Assembly (NCBI RefSeq): GCF_047275745.1
Contig: NZ_JBKQWU010000003.1
Coordinates: 1-64,000 of the forward strand
Origin: Amaricoccus sp047275745
GTDB lineage: Bacteria > Pseudomonadota > Alphaproteobacteria > Rhodobacterales > Rhodobacteraceae
DNA: 64,000 nt
Direction of reading: 5' to 3'
How positions within the stretch are numbered: position 1 is the first letter of the stretch; each line of letters begins with the position of its first letter. The notes under the pieces were generated by a model that saw only the letters and a program-made list of their open reading frames with translations, had not been told where the DNA came from and did no database searches. The position numbers were made by a program, and so were the translations under genes. Of this stretch, positions 14,534-25,433 are shown piece by piece.

Positions 14534-16114
14534 TCAGGTGAGAAAGACCGCCGCCAGCCCCAGAAAGGCGAAGAAGCCGAAGACATCGGTGATCGTCGTC
14601 ACGAACGTCCCGGAGGCCAGCGCCGGATCGGCGCCGACCCTTTCCAACCCGATCGGCACGAGAACCCCGGCCAAGGCCGCGATCACCATGTTCCCGACCA
14701 TTGCGATGGCGATCACGCCGCCGATGGCCACATCCTGATAATAGAGCCCGCTCATCGCCCCGATCATCACGGCGAAGCCCAGCCCGTTGATCAGGCCGAC
14801 CACCGCCTCGCGGCCGATCACGCGCGGCATGTTGGAGGCGGTCAGGTTCCGCGTCGCGAGCGCGCGCACCGCCACCGTCAGCGTCTGCGTTCCCGCGTTA
14901 CCGCCCATCGAGGCCACGATCGGCATCAGGACCGCGAGCGCCACCACCGATTCGATCACCCCGGTGAAGAGCGAGATCACCGCCGAAGCGAGGATCGCCG
15001 TGCCGAGATTGATGGTGAGCCAGATGAACCGGCTCCGCGCGATCTCGGCGACCCCGTCGTTCAGCCCCTCGTCGCCGACACCCGCGAGCAGGCGGAAGTC
15101 CTCTTCCGTTTCCTCTTCCAGCACGCCCATCGCGTCGTCGATCGTCACCATCCCGACGAGCCGGCCATCGGCGTCGACCACCGGCGCCGAGATCAGGTGG
15201 TACTTGTTGAAGTCATGGGCGACTTCCTCCTGCGACTGGTCGACTTCGAAGGTCCGGAAATCCTCGCTCATCAGGTCGCGGAGCCGCGCGACACGGGGCG
15301 CGGCCATCAGCCGGCCGAGGCTGACGAGGCCGATCGGCTTGAACTGCGGGTTGACGATGATGATGTCGTAGAAGCTCTCAGGCAGGTCCTCCTCGTTGCG
15401 CATGAAGTCGATCGCCTCACCCACCGTCCAGTGTTCGGGGGCGAGCACGACCTCGCGCTGCATCAGACGGCCGGCGGAATATTCCTCGTAGGTGGCGAGC
15501 GAGCGTTCGACCGCGAGCCGGTCGACGAGATCGAGCGCGCCGAGCAGGCGTTCCTGCTGCGGCTCGTCCAGATCCTCGGCGAGATCGACCACGTCATCGG
15601 TCTCGAGATCCTGGACCGCCGCCTTCAGCACCGCGTCCGGCAGTTCCTCGAGGATCTCGTCGCGGACGCCCTCGTCGAGTTCGGACAGCACCGCGCCGTC
15701 GAATCCGTCGCCCCAGAGCTTGATCAGATCGCGCCGCTCGTTACGGTTGATCTGTTCCAGCAGGTCGGCGATGTCGGCGGCGTGCAGCGGCTCCAGCAGG
15801 TGTTCGAGGCGCGGCCGGTCCTCGGTCTCGACGGCTTCGAGCACCGCCTCGACCTTGCGCCGGGTCAGCTTGTCGCCCTCGATCTCGGCCTGGATCTCCG
15901 CCTCGAGCCGCGCCGCCTCCTCGGCCCGCGCGGCTTCTTCCTCGGCCTCCCGCGCCGCGCGCGCCGCCTCCCGCGCCGCCCGGTCCTCGGCTTCCGTCTC
16001 GTCGGAGATTTCGGGACCCGCGTCGGCGTTCCCGCCCTCCGCGTCGGGCCGGGGGGCGACCTCCCGCTCATCGGCGTCACCGGGCTTCGGCGCGTGCTTC
16101 TCGTCCTCGGTCAT
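14534..16114 (-). CDS. mgtE: Magnesium transporter MgtE
   Basis: A 526-residue Mg2+ channel/transporter. The first about 75 residues are an acidic/Ala-Arg-rich extension (EEEAARAEEAARLEAEIQAE) of low complexity, longer than usual. Then come the MgtE N domain (about 85-195; LLEPLHAADIADLLEQ), two CBS domains (about 200-325; the second holds VGMVTIDDAMGVLEEE), and five membrane helices (about 355-526) with the pore signature PIVASMGGNAGTQTLTV. The CBS/N domains sense cytosolic Mg2+ in known homologues. No Mg2+ riboswitch was recognised upstream. Convergent with the entericidin-like gene. Confidence 0.95.
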   Translation of the reverse strand: MTEDEKHAPKPGDADEREVAPRPDAEGGNADAGPEISDETEAEDRAAREAARAAREAEEEAARAEEAARLEAEIQAEIEGDKLTRRKVEAVLEAVETEDRPRLEHLLEPLHAADIADLLEQINRNERRDLIKLWGDGFDGAVLSELDEGVRDEILEELPDAVLKAAVQDLETDDVVDLAEDLDEPQQERLLGALDLVDRLAVERSLATYEEYSAGRLMQREVVLAPEHWTVGEAIDFMRNEEDLPESFYDIIIVNPQFKPIGLVSLGRLMAAPRVARLRDLMSEDFRTFEVDQSQEEVAHDFNKYHLISAPVVDADGRLVGMVTIDDAMGVLEEETEEDFRLLAGVGDEGLNDGVAEIARSRFIWLTINLGTAILASAVISLFTGVIESVVALAVLMPIVASMGGNAGTQTLTVAVRALATRNLTASNMPRVIGREAVVGLINGLGFAVMIGAMSGLYYQDVAIGGVIAIAMVGNMVIAALAGVLVPIGLERVGADPALASGTFVTTITDVFGFFAFLGLAAVFLT

Positions 16115-16324
16115 CGTCGTCTCCTCGCACGGCCTCGCGCAGCGAAATTACACAGAACGCCCCGGACAAAAAGCCGCGGCGGCGAACAAACTGTGCCCCA
16201 CCGCCGATTTCGGCGGCATTCCCGGCGGAGCGCCCACCACAGGCGCGCGGAGCCGGGGCACGCGGCCTTGACGCTCGGCCCGGCATCGTTCCCAGTGTCC
16301 CGATCTGGCGAGGGGAGACTGAAC

Positions 16325-17428
16325 GTGGCGCGTGCTAGCCTGACCATCGATCTCGACGCCATCACGGCGAACTGGCGCGCGCTCGCGGCGATCGCCGGGC
16401 CCCGGGTGGAGGCCGCGGCCGTCCTCAAGGCGGATGCCTACGGGCTCGGCACCGCCCGGGTCGGGCCGGCGCTCCGCGCGGCCGGCGTCCGGTCCTTCTT
16501 CGTCGCGCTCGCCGAGGAAGGCGCCGCGCTCCGCGCCGCGATCGGCCCCGGCCCGTCGATCCGGGTCCTGAGCGGGCTGATGCCGGGGGACGCCGCCCTC
16601 TGCCGCGAAGCGGCGCTGACGCCCTGCCTCAACAGCCCGGAGCAACTGGGCGAATTCGAATCGGACCTCGCCGGGGCGCCCTGCTCGGTCCAGATCGACA
16701 GCGGCATGCAGCGCCTCGGCTTCGCCCCCGCCGACCTCTCCGCCTGCGCCGAACGACTGCGCGCGCTCCGGCCCGATCTGGTGATGAGCCATCTCGCCTG
16801 CGCCGACCTGCCTCACCCGCGCAACACGCTCCAGCTCGAGCGATTCGCCGCCGGCTCCGCCCTGCTGCCCGGCATCCCGCGGAGCCTCGCGGCGACGCCC
16901 GGCATCCTGCTCGGCCCCGGCTGGCATTTCGATCTCGTCCGGCCGGGCGTCGGCCTATTCGGCGGTCTGCCCTTCGCGGCCGCCCGGCCCGTGGTCCGCC
17001 TCGCGCTGCCGGTCATCCAGACCCGCGCCGTCGAGCCCGGCGAGGCCGTCGGCTATGGCGCCGCCTGGATCGCGGAGCGGCCGTCCGTCGTGGCCACGGT
17101 CTCGGGCGGATACGCCGACGGCCTGCTGAGAGCCATCGGGGGCGGGATCGGGGGTGGGATCGGCGGTCGTATCGAGGCGACGGGCATCTTCCTCTACGCG
17201 GGCGACGTAGCCTGTCCGATGATCGGCCGGGTCTCGATGGACCTCATCACCGTCGATGTCACCGAGCTCGCCTCGGTGCCGCCGCGCCTCGAAATTCTGA
17301 ACGCGCGTCAGGGTGTTGACGATCTCGCGAGCGCCGCCGGCACCATCGGTTACGAGATACTGACGGCCCTTGGCGACCGGTACGAACGCGTCTACAACGG
17401 CGCCGCCCTGCCATTGGACCCCGCATGA
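16325..17428 (+). CDS. alr: Alanine racemase
   Basis: PLP enzyme interconverting L- and D-alanine for peptidoglycan. The start is GTG 16325, preceded by GAGGGGAGA, giving 367 residues (ARASLTIDLDAITANW). PLP is on Lys35 (VLKADAYGLG), the second catalytic base is Tyr244 (AVGYGAAW), and there is a conserved GGYADG. Odd: a three-copy 12-base repeat encodes a glycine/isoleucine loop (about 271-282). The stop overlaps the mlaE start (ATGA), so the two are translationally coupled. The frame is open far upstream of 16325, but only antisense to mgtE. Confidence 0.95.
   Translation: MARASLTIDLDAITANWRALAAIAGPRVEAAAVLKADAYGLGTARVGPALRAAGVRSFFVALAEEGAALRAAIGPGPSIRVLSGLMPGDAALCREAALTPCLNSPEQLGEFESDLAGAPCSVQIDSGMQRLGFAPADLSACAERLRALRPDLVMSHLACADLPHPRNTLQLERFAAGSALLPGIPRSLAATPGILLGPGWHFDLVRPGVGLFGGLPFAAARPVVRLALPVIQTRAVEPGEAVGYGAAWIAERPSVVATVSGGYADGLLRAIGGGIGGGIGGRIEATGIFLYAGDVACPMIGRVSMDLITVDVTELASVPPRLEILNARQGVDDLASAAGTIGYEILTALGDRYERVYNGAALPLDPA
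17135..17170 (+). repeat. Three in-frame 12-base repeats in alr (G-quadruplex motif)
   Basis: Copies ATCGGGGGCGGG (17135-17146), ATCGGGGGTGGG (17147-17158) and the degenerate ATCGGCGGTCGT (17159-17170) encode Ile-Gly-Gly-Gly units. The first two copies give four G-tracts on the coding strand separated by 1-3 bases, a G-quadruplex-forming pattern. Confidence 0.85.
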
Positions 17429-18213
17429 ACCCTGGTATCATCGTTTTCGGTTTCCTGGCCTCCGTCGGCCGGTCCGTCCTCGCGCTCCTGAACGCGACGG
17501 GACGGATCACGCTCTTCGCGGTCCAGACACTCTCGCACCTGCTGCGTCCGCCGTATTATCCGGTGGAATTCGCGCGGCAGATGCTCTCCATCGGCTATTT
17601 CTCGCTGCCGGTCGTCGGCATGACCGCGCTCTTCACCGGCGCCGCGCTCGCGCTCCAGATCAAGGCGGGGGGCGGCCAGATCGCCAGCGAGACGCTGGTG
17701 CCCTCGGTCGTGGCGATCGGCATCGTGCGCGAGCTCGGCCCCGTTCTCGCTGGTCTCATGGTCGCGGGCCGGATCTCCTCCTCGATCGCGGCCGAGATCG
17801 GCACGATGCGCGTGACGGAGCAGATCGACGCGCTGACCACGCTTTCGACCGACCCGATGAAGTACCTCGTGCTGCCGCGCGTCCTCGCCGCCTTCGTCGC
17901 TCTGCCGCTGCTCGTCGCGGTCGCGAATGTCATCGGCATCTTCGGCGGCTATCTGATCGCGGTCGGGACCTTCGGCTTCAATCCGGGCGCCTATATCCGC
18001 AACACGCTCGACTATATCGACCAGATCAGCGTCGTCTCCAGCCTCGTGAAGGCCGGGACCTTCGGCTTCATCCTCGGCCTGATGGGCTGCTACCACGGCT
18101 ACAATTCCGGCCGGGGCGCGCTCGGGGTGGGTCAGGCGACCACCAACGCGGTCGTCTCCTCCTCGATCCTGATCCTCGCCGCCAACTACATGCTGACGCA
18201 GGCGTTCTTCTGA
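17425..18213 (+). CDS. mlaE: MlaE-family ABC transporter permease
   Basis: A 262-residue permease of the MCE/Mla phospholipid (retrograde) transport type. It has five to six membrane helices and the MlaE signatures IVRELGPVLAGLMVAGRISSS (about 98-118) and EIGTMRVTEQIDAL (coupling region). It overlaps the alr stop by 4 bases and mlaF by 1 base. The substrate-binding MCE protein (MlaD) usually found next door is not here. Confidence 0.9.
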   Translation: MNPGIIVFGFLASVGRSVLALLNATGRITLFAVQTLSHLLRPPYYPVEFARQMLSIGYFSLPVVGMTALFTGAALALQIKAGGGQIASETLVPSVVAIGIVRELGPVLAGLMVAGRISSSIAAEIGTMRVTEQIDALTTLSTDPMKYLVLPRVLAAFVALPLLVAVANVIGIFGGYLIAVGTFGFNPGAYIRNTLDYIDQISVVSSLVKAGTFGFILGLMGCYHGYNSGRGALGVGQATTNAVVSSSILILAANYMLTQAFF

Positions 18214-18986
18214 TGTCCGGACCCGTATCAACCACGCCCAGGATCGCGCTCGTCGACGTGCACAAGTCCTTCGGCCCGAAGACGGTGCTCGCCGGCGTCA
18301 ACCTCGCCGTGACCCGGGGCGAGAGCCTCGTCATCATCGGCGGCTCGGGCACCGGCAAGTCCGTCACGCTGAAATGCATGCTCGGCATCATGACCCCCGA
18401 ACGGGGCCAGGTGCTGATCGACGGCACGCCGATCGAGAAGACCGACCGCGAGGCCTTCCTCAACGATTTCGGGATGCTGTTCCAGGGCGGCGCGCTCTTC
18501 GACAGCCTCACCGTCTGGCAGAACGTCGGCTTCCGGCTGCGCCGCAAGCCGTTCGCGCTCTCGAAACAGGAGGCGCGGGACCGCGCGATCGCCAAGCTCG
18601 CCCGCGTCGGCCTCGGGCCCGAGACGGCGGATCTCTTCCCGGCGGAGCTTTCGGGCGGCATGCAGAAGCGCGTCGGCCTCGCCCGCGCCATCGCGACCGA
18701 CCCGCATGTGATCTTCTTCGACGAGCCGACGGCCGGTCTCGATCCGATCATGGCGGGGGTGATCAACGACCTGATCCGCGAGTTGGTGACCGAGATGGGC
18801 GCGACCGCGGTGACGATCACCCATGACATGACCACGGTGCGCACGGTCGCGGACAACGTGGCGATGCTGCACGATGGCAAGGTGCGCTGGCACGGTCCGG
18901 TCGGCGAGATGGACGATGCCACCGACCCCTATCTCGACCAGTTCATCCACGGCCGCGCCACGGGGCCGATCGCGGCGATCCGCTGA
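18213..18986 (+). CDS. mlaF: Mla-type ABC transporter ATP-binding protein
   Basis: A 257-residue ABC ATPase partnered with the MlaE permease. Walker A is GGSGTGKS, the signature is LSGGMQKRVGLARA, Walker B is HVIFFDEPTAGLDP, and the switch His is in VTITHDM. The ATG at 18213 overlaps the mlaE TGA by one base (TGATG). The next gene, radA, starts 13 bases later, so the run continues without an MlaD gene. Confidence 0.92.
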   Translation: MSGPVSTTPRIALVDVHKSFGPKTVLAGVNLAVTRGESLVIIGGSGTGKSVTLKCMLGIMTPERGQVLIDGTPIEKTDREAFLNDFGMLFQGGALFDSLTVWQNVGFRLRRKPFALSKQEARDRAIAKLARVGLGPETADLFPAELSGGMQKRVGLARAIATDPHVIFFDEPTAGLDPIMAGVINDLIRELVTEMGATAVTITHDMTTVRTVADNVAMLHDGKVRWHGPVGEMDDATDPYLDQFIHGRATGPIAAIR

Positions 18987-18999
18987 GGCGCCGAGCGGT

Positions 19000-20406
<1,407 letters not shown>

Positions 20407-20417
20407 GGTATCGAGGG

Positions 20418-20978
20418 ATGGACGGTTTCACTCTTGTCGACGGCATCGTGCTCGCCGTCATCATCCTCTCCGCCATTCTCGCCTATGCGCGGGGCCTCGT
20501 GCGGGAGATGCTCTCGATCACCGGCTGGGTCGTGGCCGCGATCGCGGCCTTCGCCTTCGCCCCGGCCGTCGATCCGCTGATGCGCGAGATCCCGGTGCTG
20601 CGCGACGTTCTGGGCACGAACTGCGAGCTTGGCCTGCTCGCGGGCTTCGCGGCGGTCTTCGCGCTGGCACTGGTCGTCGTCTCGTTCTTCACGCCGTTTC
20701 TCGCCGGCGTCGTACAAAATTCCGCGATCGGGCCGATCGATCAGGGGCTCGGCCTGCTCTTCGGCGTGGCGCGCGGCTTCCTGCTCGTGATCATCGCGCT
20801 CGTCGTCTACAATCAGGTGCTCGGCGGCTCGGGCGGCATCCCGATGGTCGACAACAGCCGCAGCAGCGCGGTGCTCGACGCCACGCAGCGGCGGCTGACA
20901 GAGGACGCGCCCGCGGCGCTCTCCTGGGTGGTCGAGCGCTACGAGCTCCTGACCGCGAACTGCGCCCGCCCCGCCTGA
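20418..20978 (+). CDS. cvpA: CvpA family membrane protein
   Basis: A 186-residue inner-membrane protein with four hydrophobic helices (about 7-25, 30-50, 72-98, 115-137) and the CvpA-type GFARGLVREM-like loop (here YARGLVREM). CvpA is named for colicin V production and lies next to purF in many proteobacteria, as here. The molecular function is not settled; an envelope role is indicated. It starts 11 bases after radA with GAGGG as ribosome site. Confidence 0.93.
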   Translation: MDGFTLVDGIVLAVIILSAILAYARGLVREMLSITGWVVAAIAAFAFAPAVDPLMREIPVLRDVLGTNCELGLLAGFAAVFALALVVVSFFTPFLAGVVQNSAIGPIDQGLGLLFGVARGFLLVIIALVVYNQVLGGSGGIPMVDNSRSSAVLDATQRRLTEDAPAALSWVVERYELLTANCARPA

Positions 20979-21056
20979 GACCAGCCCCGCTCGAGGTCGA
21001 ACCTGTCCGAGAACAATCCGCCGCGATCCGGAGACAATCCGTGTCGCTTGGTCCGG

Positions 21057-21085
21057 GTGACATTCCCGCGACACCGCCCTATATA
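21057..21085 (+). promoter_or_regulatory. Candidate promoter of purF
   Basis: GTGACA (21057-21062), 17 bases, then TATATA (21080-21085), about 35 bases upstream of the purF start in the gap after cvpA. No PurR-type palindrome was recognised. Confidence 0.5.
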
Positions 21086-21120
21086 GCGACCCGATCCCGA
21101 GACTCAGGGCGGTGCGAACA

Positions 21121-22575
21121 GTGTTGTCTCATCCATTCGACGACGACGAGCTGCATGAGGAATGCGGCATCTTCGGCGTGGTTGGCGTCCAGGACGCCGC
21201 GAACTTCGTCGCTCTCGGCCTTCATGCGCTGCAGCATCGCGGCCAGGAAGCCGGGGGCATCGTCTCATACGACCACGAGGCGGGCTTCTCGGAGGCGCGC
21301 CGCTTCGGTTACGTGCGTGACAATTTCACCAAGGCCTCGCTGATGGAAACGCTGCCGGGCAGCCTCGCCATCGGCCATGTGCGCTACTCCACCGCCGGCT
21401 CCAAAGGCACGACGGCGATTCGCGACGTGCAGCCGCTCTTCGCGGAATTCGCCATGGGCGGCTGCGCCATCGCGCATAACGGCAATCTCACCAATGCCGT
21501 CGCGCTCCGCGAGGAGCTGATCCAGCACGGTTCGATCTTCCAGTCGGGCTCCGACACCGAGTGCATCATCCACCTGATGGCGCGTTCGATCCAGAAAACG
21601 ATACCAGAGCGGATCAAGGACGCGCTTCGCCGGGTCGAGGGCGCCTTCTCCGTCATCGCGATGACGCGCTCGAAACTGATCGGGGTGCGCGACGCGCTCG
21701 GCGTGCGGCCGCTGATGCTGGGCCGGGTCGGCGAGACCGGCTGGGTGCTCGCCTCCGAGACCTGCGCGCTCGACATCATCGGCGCGAGCTTCGAACGCGA
21801 GGTCGAGCCGGGCGAGATGGTGATCTGCACCACCGAGGGCGTGGAGAGCTTCTTCCCGTTCCAGAAGGTGAAGCCCAGGTTCTGCGTCTTCGAATACGTC
21901 TACTTCTCCCGCCCCGACAGCGTGATCGGCGGCCAGTCGGTCTACGAGACCCGGCGCCGGATCGGCGAGGAACTGGCGAAGGAAGCCCCGGTCGAGGCCG
22001 ATCTGGTCTGCCCGGTTCCCGACAGCGGCACACCGGCGGCGATCGGCTTCTCGCAGCAGTCGGGCATTCCCTATGCGATGGGGATCATCCGCAACCAGTA
22101 CATGGGCCGGACCTTCATCGAGCCGACCGAGCAGATCCGCAACATGGGCGTGCGCCTCAAGCTCAACGTCAACCGCGCGGTGATCGCGGGCAAGCGCGTC
22201 GTCCTCGTCGACGACTCGGTGGTGCGCGGCACCACGAGCCAGAAGATCCGCGACATGATCATCGACGCGGGCGCGGCGGAGGTCCATTTCCGCATCGCCT
22301 CGCCGCCCACCATGTGGCCCTGCTTCTACGGCGTCGATACACCCGACCGCTCCAAGCTCATCGCCGCGAGCAAGAGCGAGGAAGAGATCCGCGCCTACCT
22401 CGGCGTCGACAGCCTGCGGTTCATCTCGCTCGATGGCCTTTACCGCGCCTGCGGCGCCGCCGAGGGCCGCGATGCGGGTGATCCGCAATTCTGCGACGCC
22501 TGTTTCTCGGGCGAATACCCGATCCGTCCCTCCGACATGATCGACCACGGGTTCAAGCTCAAGGTCGTCGCGTGA
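21121..22575 (+). CDS. purF: Amidophosphoribosyltransferase
   Basis: First committed enzyme of purine synthesis (PRPP + glutamine to phosphoribosylamine). The N-terminal Ntn glutaminase domain is processed before Cys in EECGIFGVVG; the PRTase domain has the PRPP loop VVLVDDSVVRGTT. Conserved C-terminal cysteines (QFCDACFSGEYP) are present. I favour GTG 21121 (484 residues) because AGGGCGG lies a proper distance upstream; GTG 21112 is also in frame. The stop overlaps the next gene (GTGA). Confidence 0.97.
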   Translation: MLSHPFDDDELHEECGIFGVVGVQDAANFVALGLHALQHRGQEAGGIVSYDHEAGFSEARRFGYVRDNFTKASLMETLPGSLAIGHVRYSTAGSKGTTAIRDVQPLFAEFAMGGCAIAHNGNLTNAVALREELIQHGSIFQSGSDTECIIHLMARSIQKTIPERIKDALRRVEGAFSVIAMTRSKLIGVRDALGVRPLMLGRVGETGWVLASETCALDIIGASFEREVEPGEMVICTTEGVESFFPFQKVKPRFCVFEYVYFSRPDSVIGGQSVYETRRRIGEELAKEAPVEADLVCPVPDSGTPAAIGFSQQSGIPYAMGIIRNQYMGRTFIEPTEQIRNMGVRLKLNVNRAVIAGKRVVLVDDSVVRGTTSQKIRDMIIDAGAAEVHFRIASPPTMWPCFYGVDTPDRSKLIAASKSEEEIRAYLGVDSLRFISLDGLYRACGAAEGRDAGDPQFCDACFSGEYPIRPSDMIDHGFKLKVVA

Positions 22576-23252
22576 GCGAGGCCCCCATCGCCCTCGTGAC
22601 CGGCGCCAGCCGGGGTCTCGGCTACGCCGTCGCCCGCGCGCTTGGTGCGCGCGGCCATCATGTCGTGGCGGTCGCGCGCACCGTCGGGGGACTGGAGGAA
22701 CTCGCCGATGCGATCGAGAGCGACGGCGGTCCGGCGCCGACGCTGGTGCCGCTCTCGATCACCGACACGGAGGGGCTGGCGCGGCTCTGCCTCGCGATCC
22801 ACGAGCGCTGGGGGCGGGTCGATCTCGCCGTGCACTGCGCCGCCAACGCGCCGCCGCTCGCACCGGCCGCGCATATCGCCGACAAGGATTTCGATCAGGC
22901 GATCGAGGTGAACCTGCGCGCGACCGAACGGCTCATCACCATGGCGCAGCCACTGCTGCGCGCCGCGGCCTCGGGCCATTTCATCCATGTGACGGACGAT
23001 CGCGCGGGCCAGCCGAACCACGGTTCCTATGGCGCCGGCAAGGCGGCGGCGGAGGCTCTGGTGCGCTCCTGGGCGGTCGAGACGGCGCGGATCGGCCCGA
23101 AGGTGTCGCTGTTCCAGCCGCGCCCGATGCCGACCGCGCTCCGCGCCCGGTTCTTTCCAGGCGAGAACACGTCGAGCCTGACCCCCTGCGCCGAGGAGGC
23201 CGCCCGCCTGCTCGAACTCGTCGAAGCGCCGGCGCCTGTCCCGGGCGGCTGA
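22572..23252 (+). CDS. SDR-fold protein of unknown substrate, atypical active site
   Basis: A 226-residue short-chain dehydrogenase/reductase. Nucleotide motif TGASRGLG is at 10-17, with CAANA in place of NNAG and a Tyr-x3-Lys pair (YGAGK). Where classical SDRs carry the catalytic serine, the sequence reads HVTDDRAG, so the Ser is missing. The C-terminus is short. It overlaps purF by 4 bases (GTG start), suggesting co-translation. Reaction unknown; a non-canonical or regulatory role is possible. Confidence 0.8.
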   Translation: MSEAPIALVTGASRGLGYAVARALGARGHHVVAVARTVGGLEELADAIESDGGPAPTLVPLSITDTEGLARLCLAIHERWGRVDLAVHCAANAPPLAPAAHIADKDFDQAIEVNLRATERLITMAQPLLRAAASGHFIHVTDDRAGQPNHGSYGAGKAAAEALVRSWAVETARIGPKVSLFQPRPMPTALRARFFPGENTSSLTPCAEEAARLLELVEAPAPVPGG

Positions 23253-23314
23253 CACCGATCCTCTCCGGTTGGCACGAGCGCATTCAGCCGGTGCTCGGAA
23301 GGCCGGGCGTTCCG

Positions 23315-23351
23315 AAAAAACAAGACCCCGCCGATCATCGGCGGGGTCTTT
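23315..23351. terminator. Bidirectional intrinsic terminator
   Basis: A 13-bp perfect stem (left arm 23322-23334 AAGACCCCGCCGA, right arm 23338-23350, 3-base loop) sits between the convergent purF-SDR and rpsB-tsf units. A run of six A (23315-23320) precedes it, giving Ts on the minus strand, and TTT (23349-23351) ends the plus-strand arm. Confidence 0.9.
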
Positions 23352-23405
23352 CGCATCAGTCCGGGCGGGATCGCCCGGGGATCGGCGGCCCGATCAGCGC
23401 CCCGA

Positions 23406-24287
23406 TCAGCGACCGGCGGTCTTCGCGACCTCGGCGGCGAAATCGTCGGGGTCCTTCTCGATGCCTTCGCCCACGGCGAGCCGGGCGAATTCGACGATCT
23501 CGACGCCCGCGTCCTTCGCCGCCTGTCCGACGGTGATGTCCGGGTTCATCACGAACTTCTGCTTCAGGAGCGTGACCTCCTCGAAGAACTTGTTCATGCG
23601 GCCGACGATCATCTTCTCGATCACGCCCTCGGGCTTGCCGCTCTCGCGGGCCTGCTCGGTCAGGACGGCCTTCTCGCGCTCGACGAGCGCCGGGTCGAGG
23701 TCGGCCTCGGAGAGCGAGGCGGGCGAGGTCGCCGCGACATGCATCGCGATCTGCTTGCCGATCCCGTTATCCGTGCCCTTCAGGGCGACGACGACACCGA
23801 TCTTGCCGAGCCCGTCGGCCACGGCATTGTGGACATAGGAGGCGACGGTTTCGCCCTCGACGGCCACCATGCGGCGGACGTGAAGGTTCTCGCCGATGGT
23901 CGCGATCTTCTCGGTCACGGTCTCCTCGACCGTCTTGTCGCCGAGCTTCGCGCCCTTCAGCGCCTCGATGTCGGAGACCTCGGTCGCCACCTCGGCGATC
24001 GCGCGCACGGTCGCCTGGAAGTCCGAGTTGCGCGCGACGAAATCGGTCTCCGAGTTCACCTCGACGATCACCCCGACGCCGCCCTTCACGGCCACGCCGA
24101 CGAGACCCTCGGCGGCGGTCCGGCCCGACTTCTTCGCGGCCTTGGCGAGACCCTTGGTCCGCAGCCAGTCGACCGACGCATCCATGTCGCCGCCCGTCTC
24201 GGTCAGCGCCTTCTTGGCATCCATCATCCCCGCGCCCGTAGCGTCGCGCAGTTCCTTCACCATCGTCGCGGTGATCGTCGTCATCAT
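23406..24287 (-). CDS. tsf: Elongation factor Ts
   Basis: A 293-residue nucleotide exchange factor for EF-Tu. It has the UBA-like N-terminus (MVKELRDATGAGMMDAKKAL), the conserved DWLRTKGL, the SETDFVARN core, and a C-terminal domain with PEGVIEKMIVGRMNKF. Two adjacent ATGs (24287, 24284) follow GAGGGAG; either may start. It lies 100 bases after rpsB, in a gap with a GCCGGC hairpin (24312-24329). Confidence 0.97.
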   Translation of the reverse strand: MMTTITATMVKELRDATGAGMMDAKKALTETGGDMDASVDWLRTKGLAKAAKKSGRTAAEGLVGVAVKGGVGVIVEVNSETDFVARNSDFQATVRAIAEVATEVSDIEALKGAKLGDKTVEETVTEKIATIGENLHVRRMVAVEGETVASYVHNAVADGLGKIGVVVALKGTDNGIGKQIAMHVAATSPASLSEADLDPALVEREKAVLTEQARESGKPEGVIEKMIVGRMNKFFEEVTLLKQKFVMNPDITVGQAAKDAGVEIVEFARLAVGEGIEKDPDDFAAEVAKTAGR

Positions 24288-24387
24288 CGCTCTCCCTCAA
24301 TTAACATCGACGCCGGCGAGAGGGCCGGCGCCGCGAGCGGCCGCGGCGGCGGAGCCTATCCCCGCGCCGCGACGGTCACATGATGGC

Positions 24388-25161
<774 letters not shown>

Positions 25162-25286
25162 TACCGTCTTTCCTTTCCGGTTTTCGCCTCGGACGGGGAG
25201 AAGAGCCCTTCGGACCCAACCGGTGGACGACCCGGGGATGTCTCCCCCGGGGCGCCGCGCCCCCGCCTGTGGAATTGAATGCGCCG

Positions 25287-25315
25287 CCCATAGAGCCTTT
25301 CGCGGGGGAACGCAA
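25287..25315 (-). promoter_or_regulatory. Candidate promoter of rpsB-tsf
   Basis: On the minus strand TTGCGT (25310-25315), 17 bases, then TATGGG (25287-25292), leaving a leader of about 120 bases before rpsB. Confidence 0.45.
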
Positions 25316-25328
25316 GCCCGCCCCTCCC

Positions 25329-25364
25329 CCCGTGATCCCCGACGCACGCGCCGGGGATCACGGG
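25329..25364. repeat. Perfect 13-bp inverted repeat (REP-like candidate)
   Basis: Arms CCCGTGATCCCCG (25329-25341) and CGGGGATCACGGG (25352-25364) pair perfectly around a 10-base loop. It lies between the lipoprotein gene and the rpsB promoter, beside the terminator hairpin. It has no T-tract, so it is not an obvious terminator; it may be a dispersed palindromic repeat. Confidence 0.7.
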
Positions 25365-25368
25365 CGAC

Positions 25369-25398
25369 GAAAGAGGGCGGCCCCGCGGGACCGCCCTC
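25369..25398 (-). terminator. Intrinsic terminator of the 25434-25715 lipoprotein gene
   Basis: A palindrome at 25373-25398 (arms GAGGGCGG-CCCCG / CGGGA-CCGCCCTC, one mismatch) is followed on the minus strand by TTTCGTC. It begins 35 bases past the lipoprotein stop codon. Confidence 0.6.
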
Positions 25399-25433
25399 CT
25401 GATGGCATTCGGCGTTTCGGTCGTCTCGCGGGC

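Noticed and set aside
16115..16324. Mg2+-sensing riboswitch upstream of mgtE
   Set aside because: The 210-base divergent region to alr shows short GC-rich hairpins but no recognisable M-box architecture.
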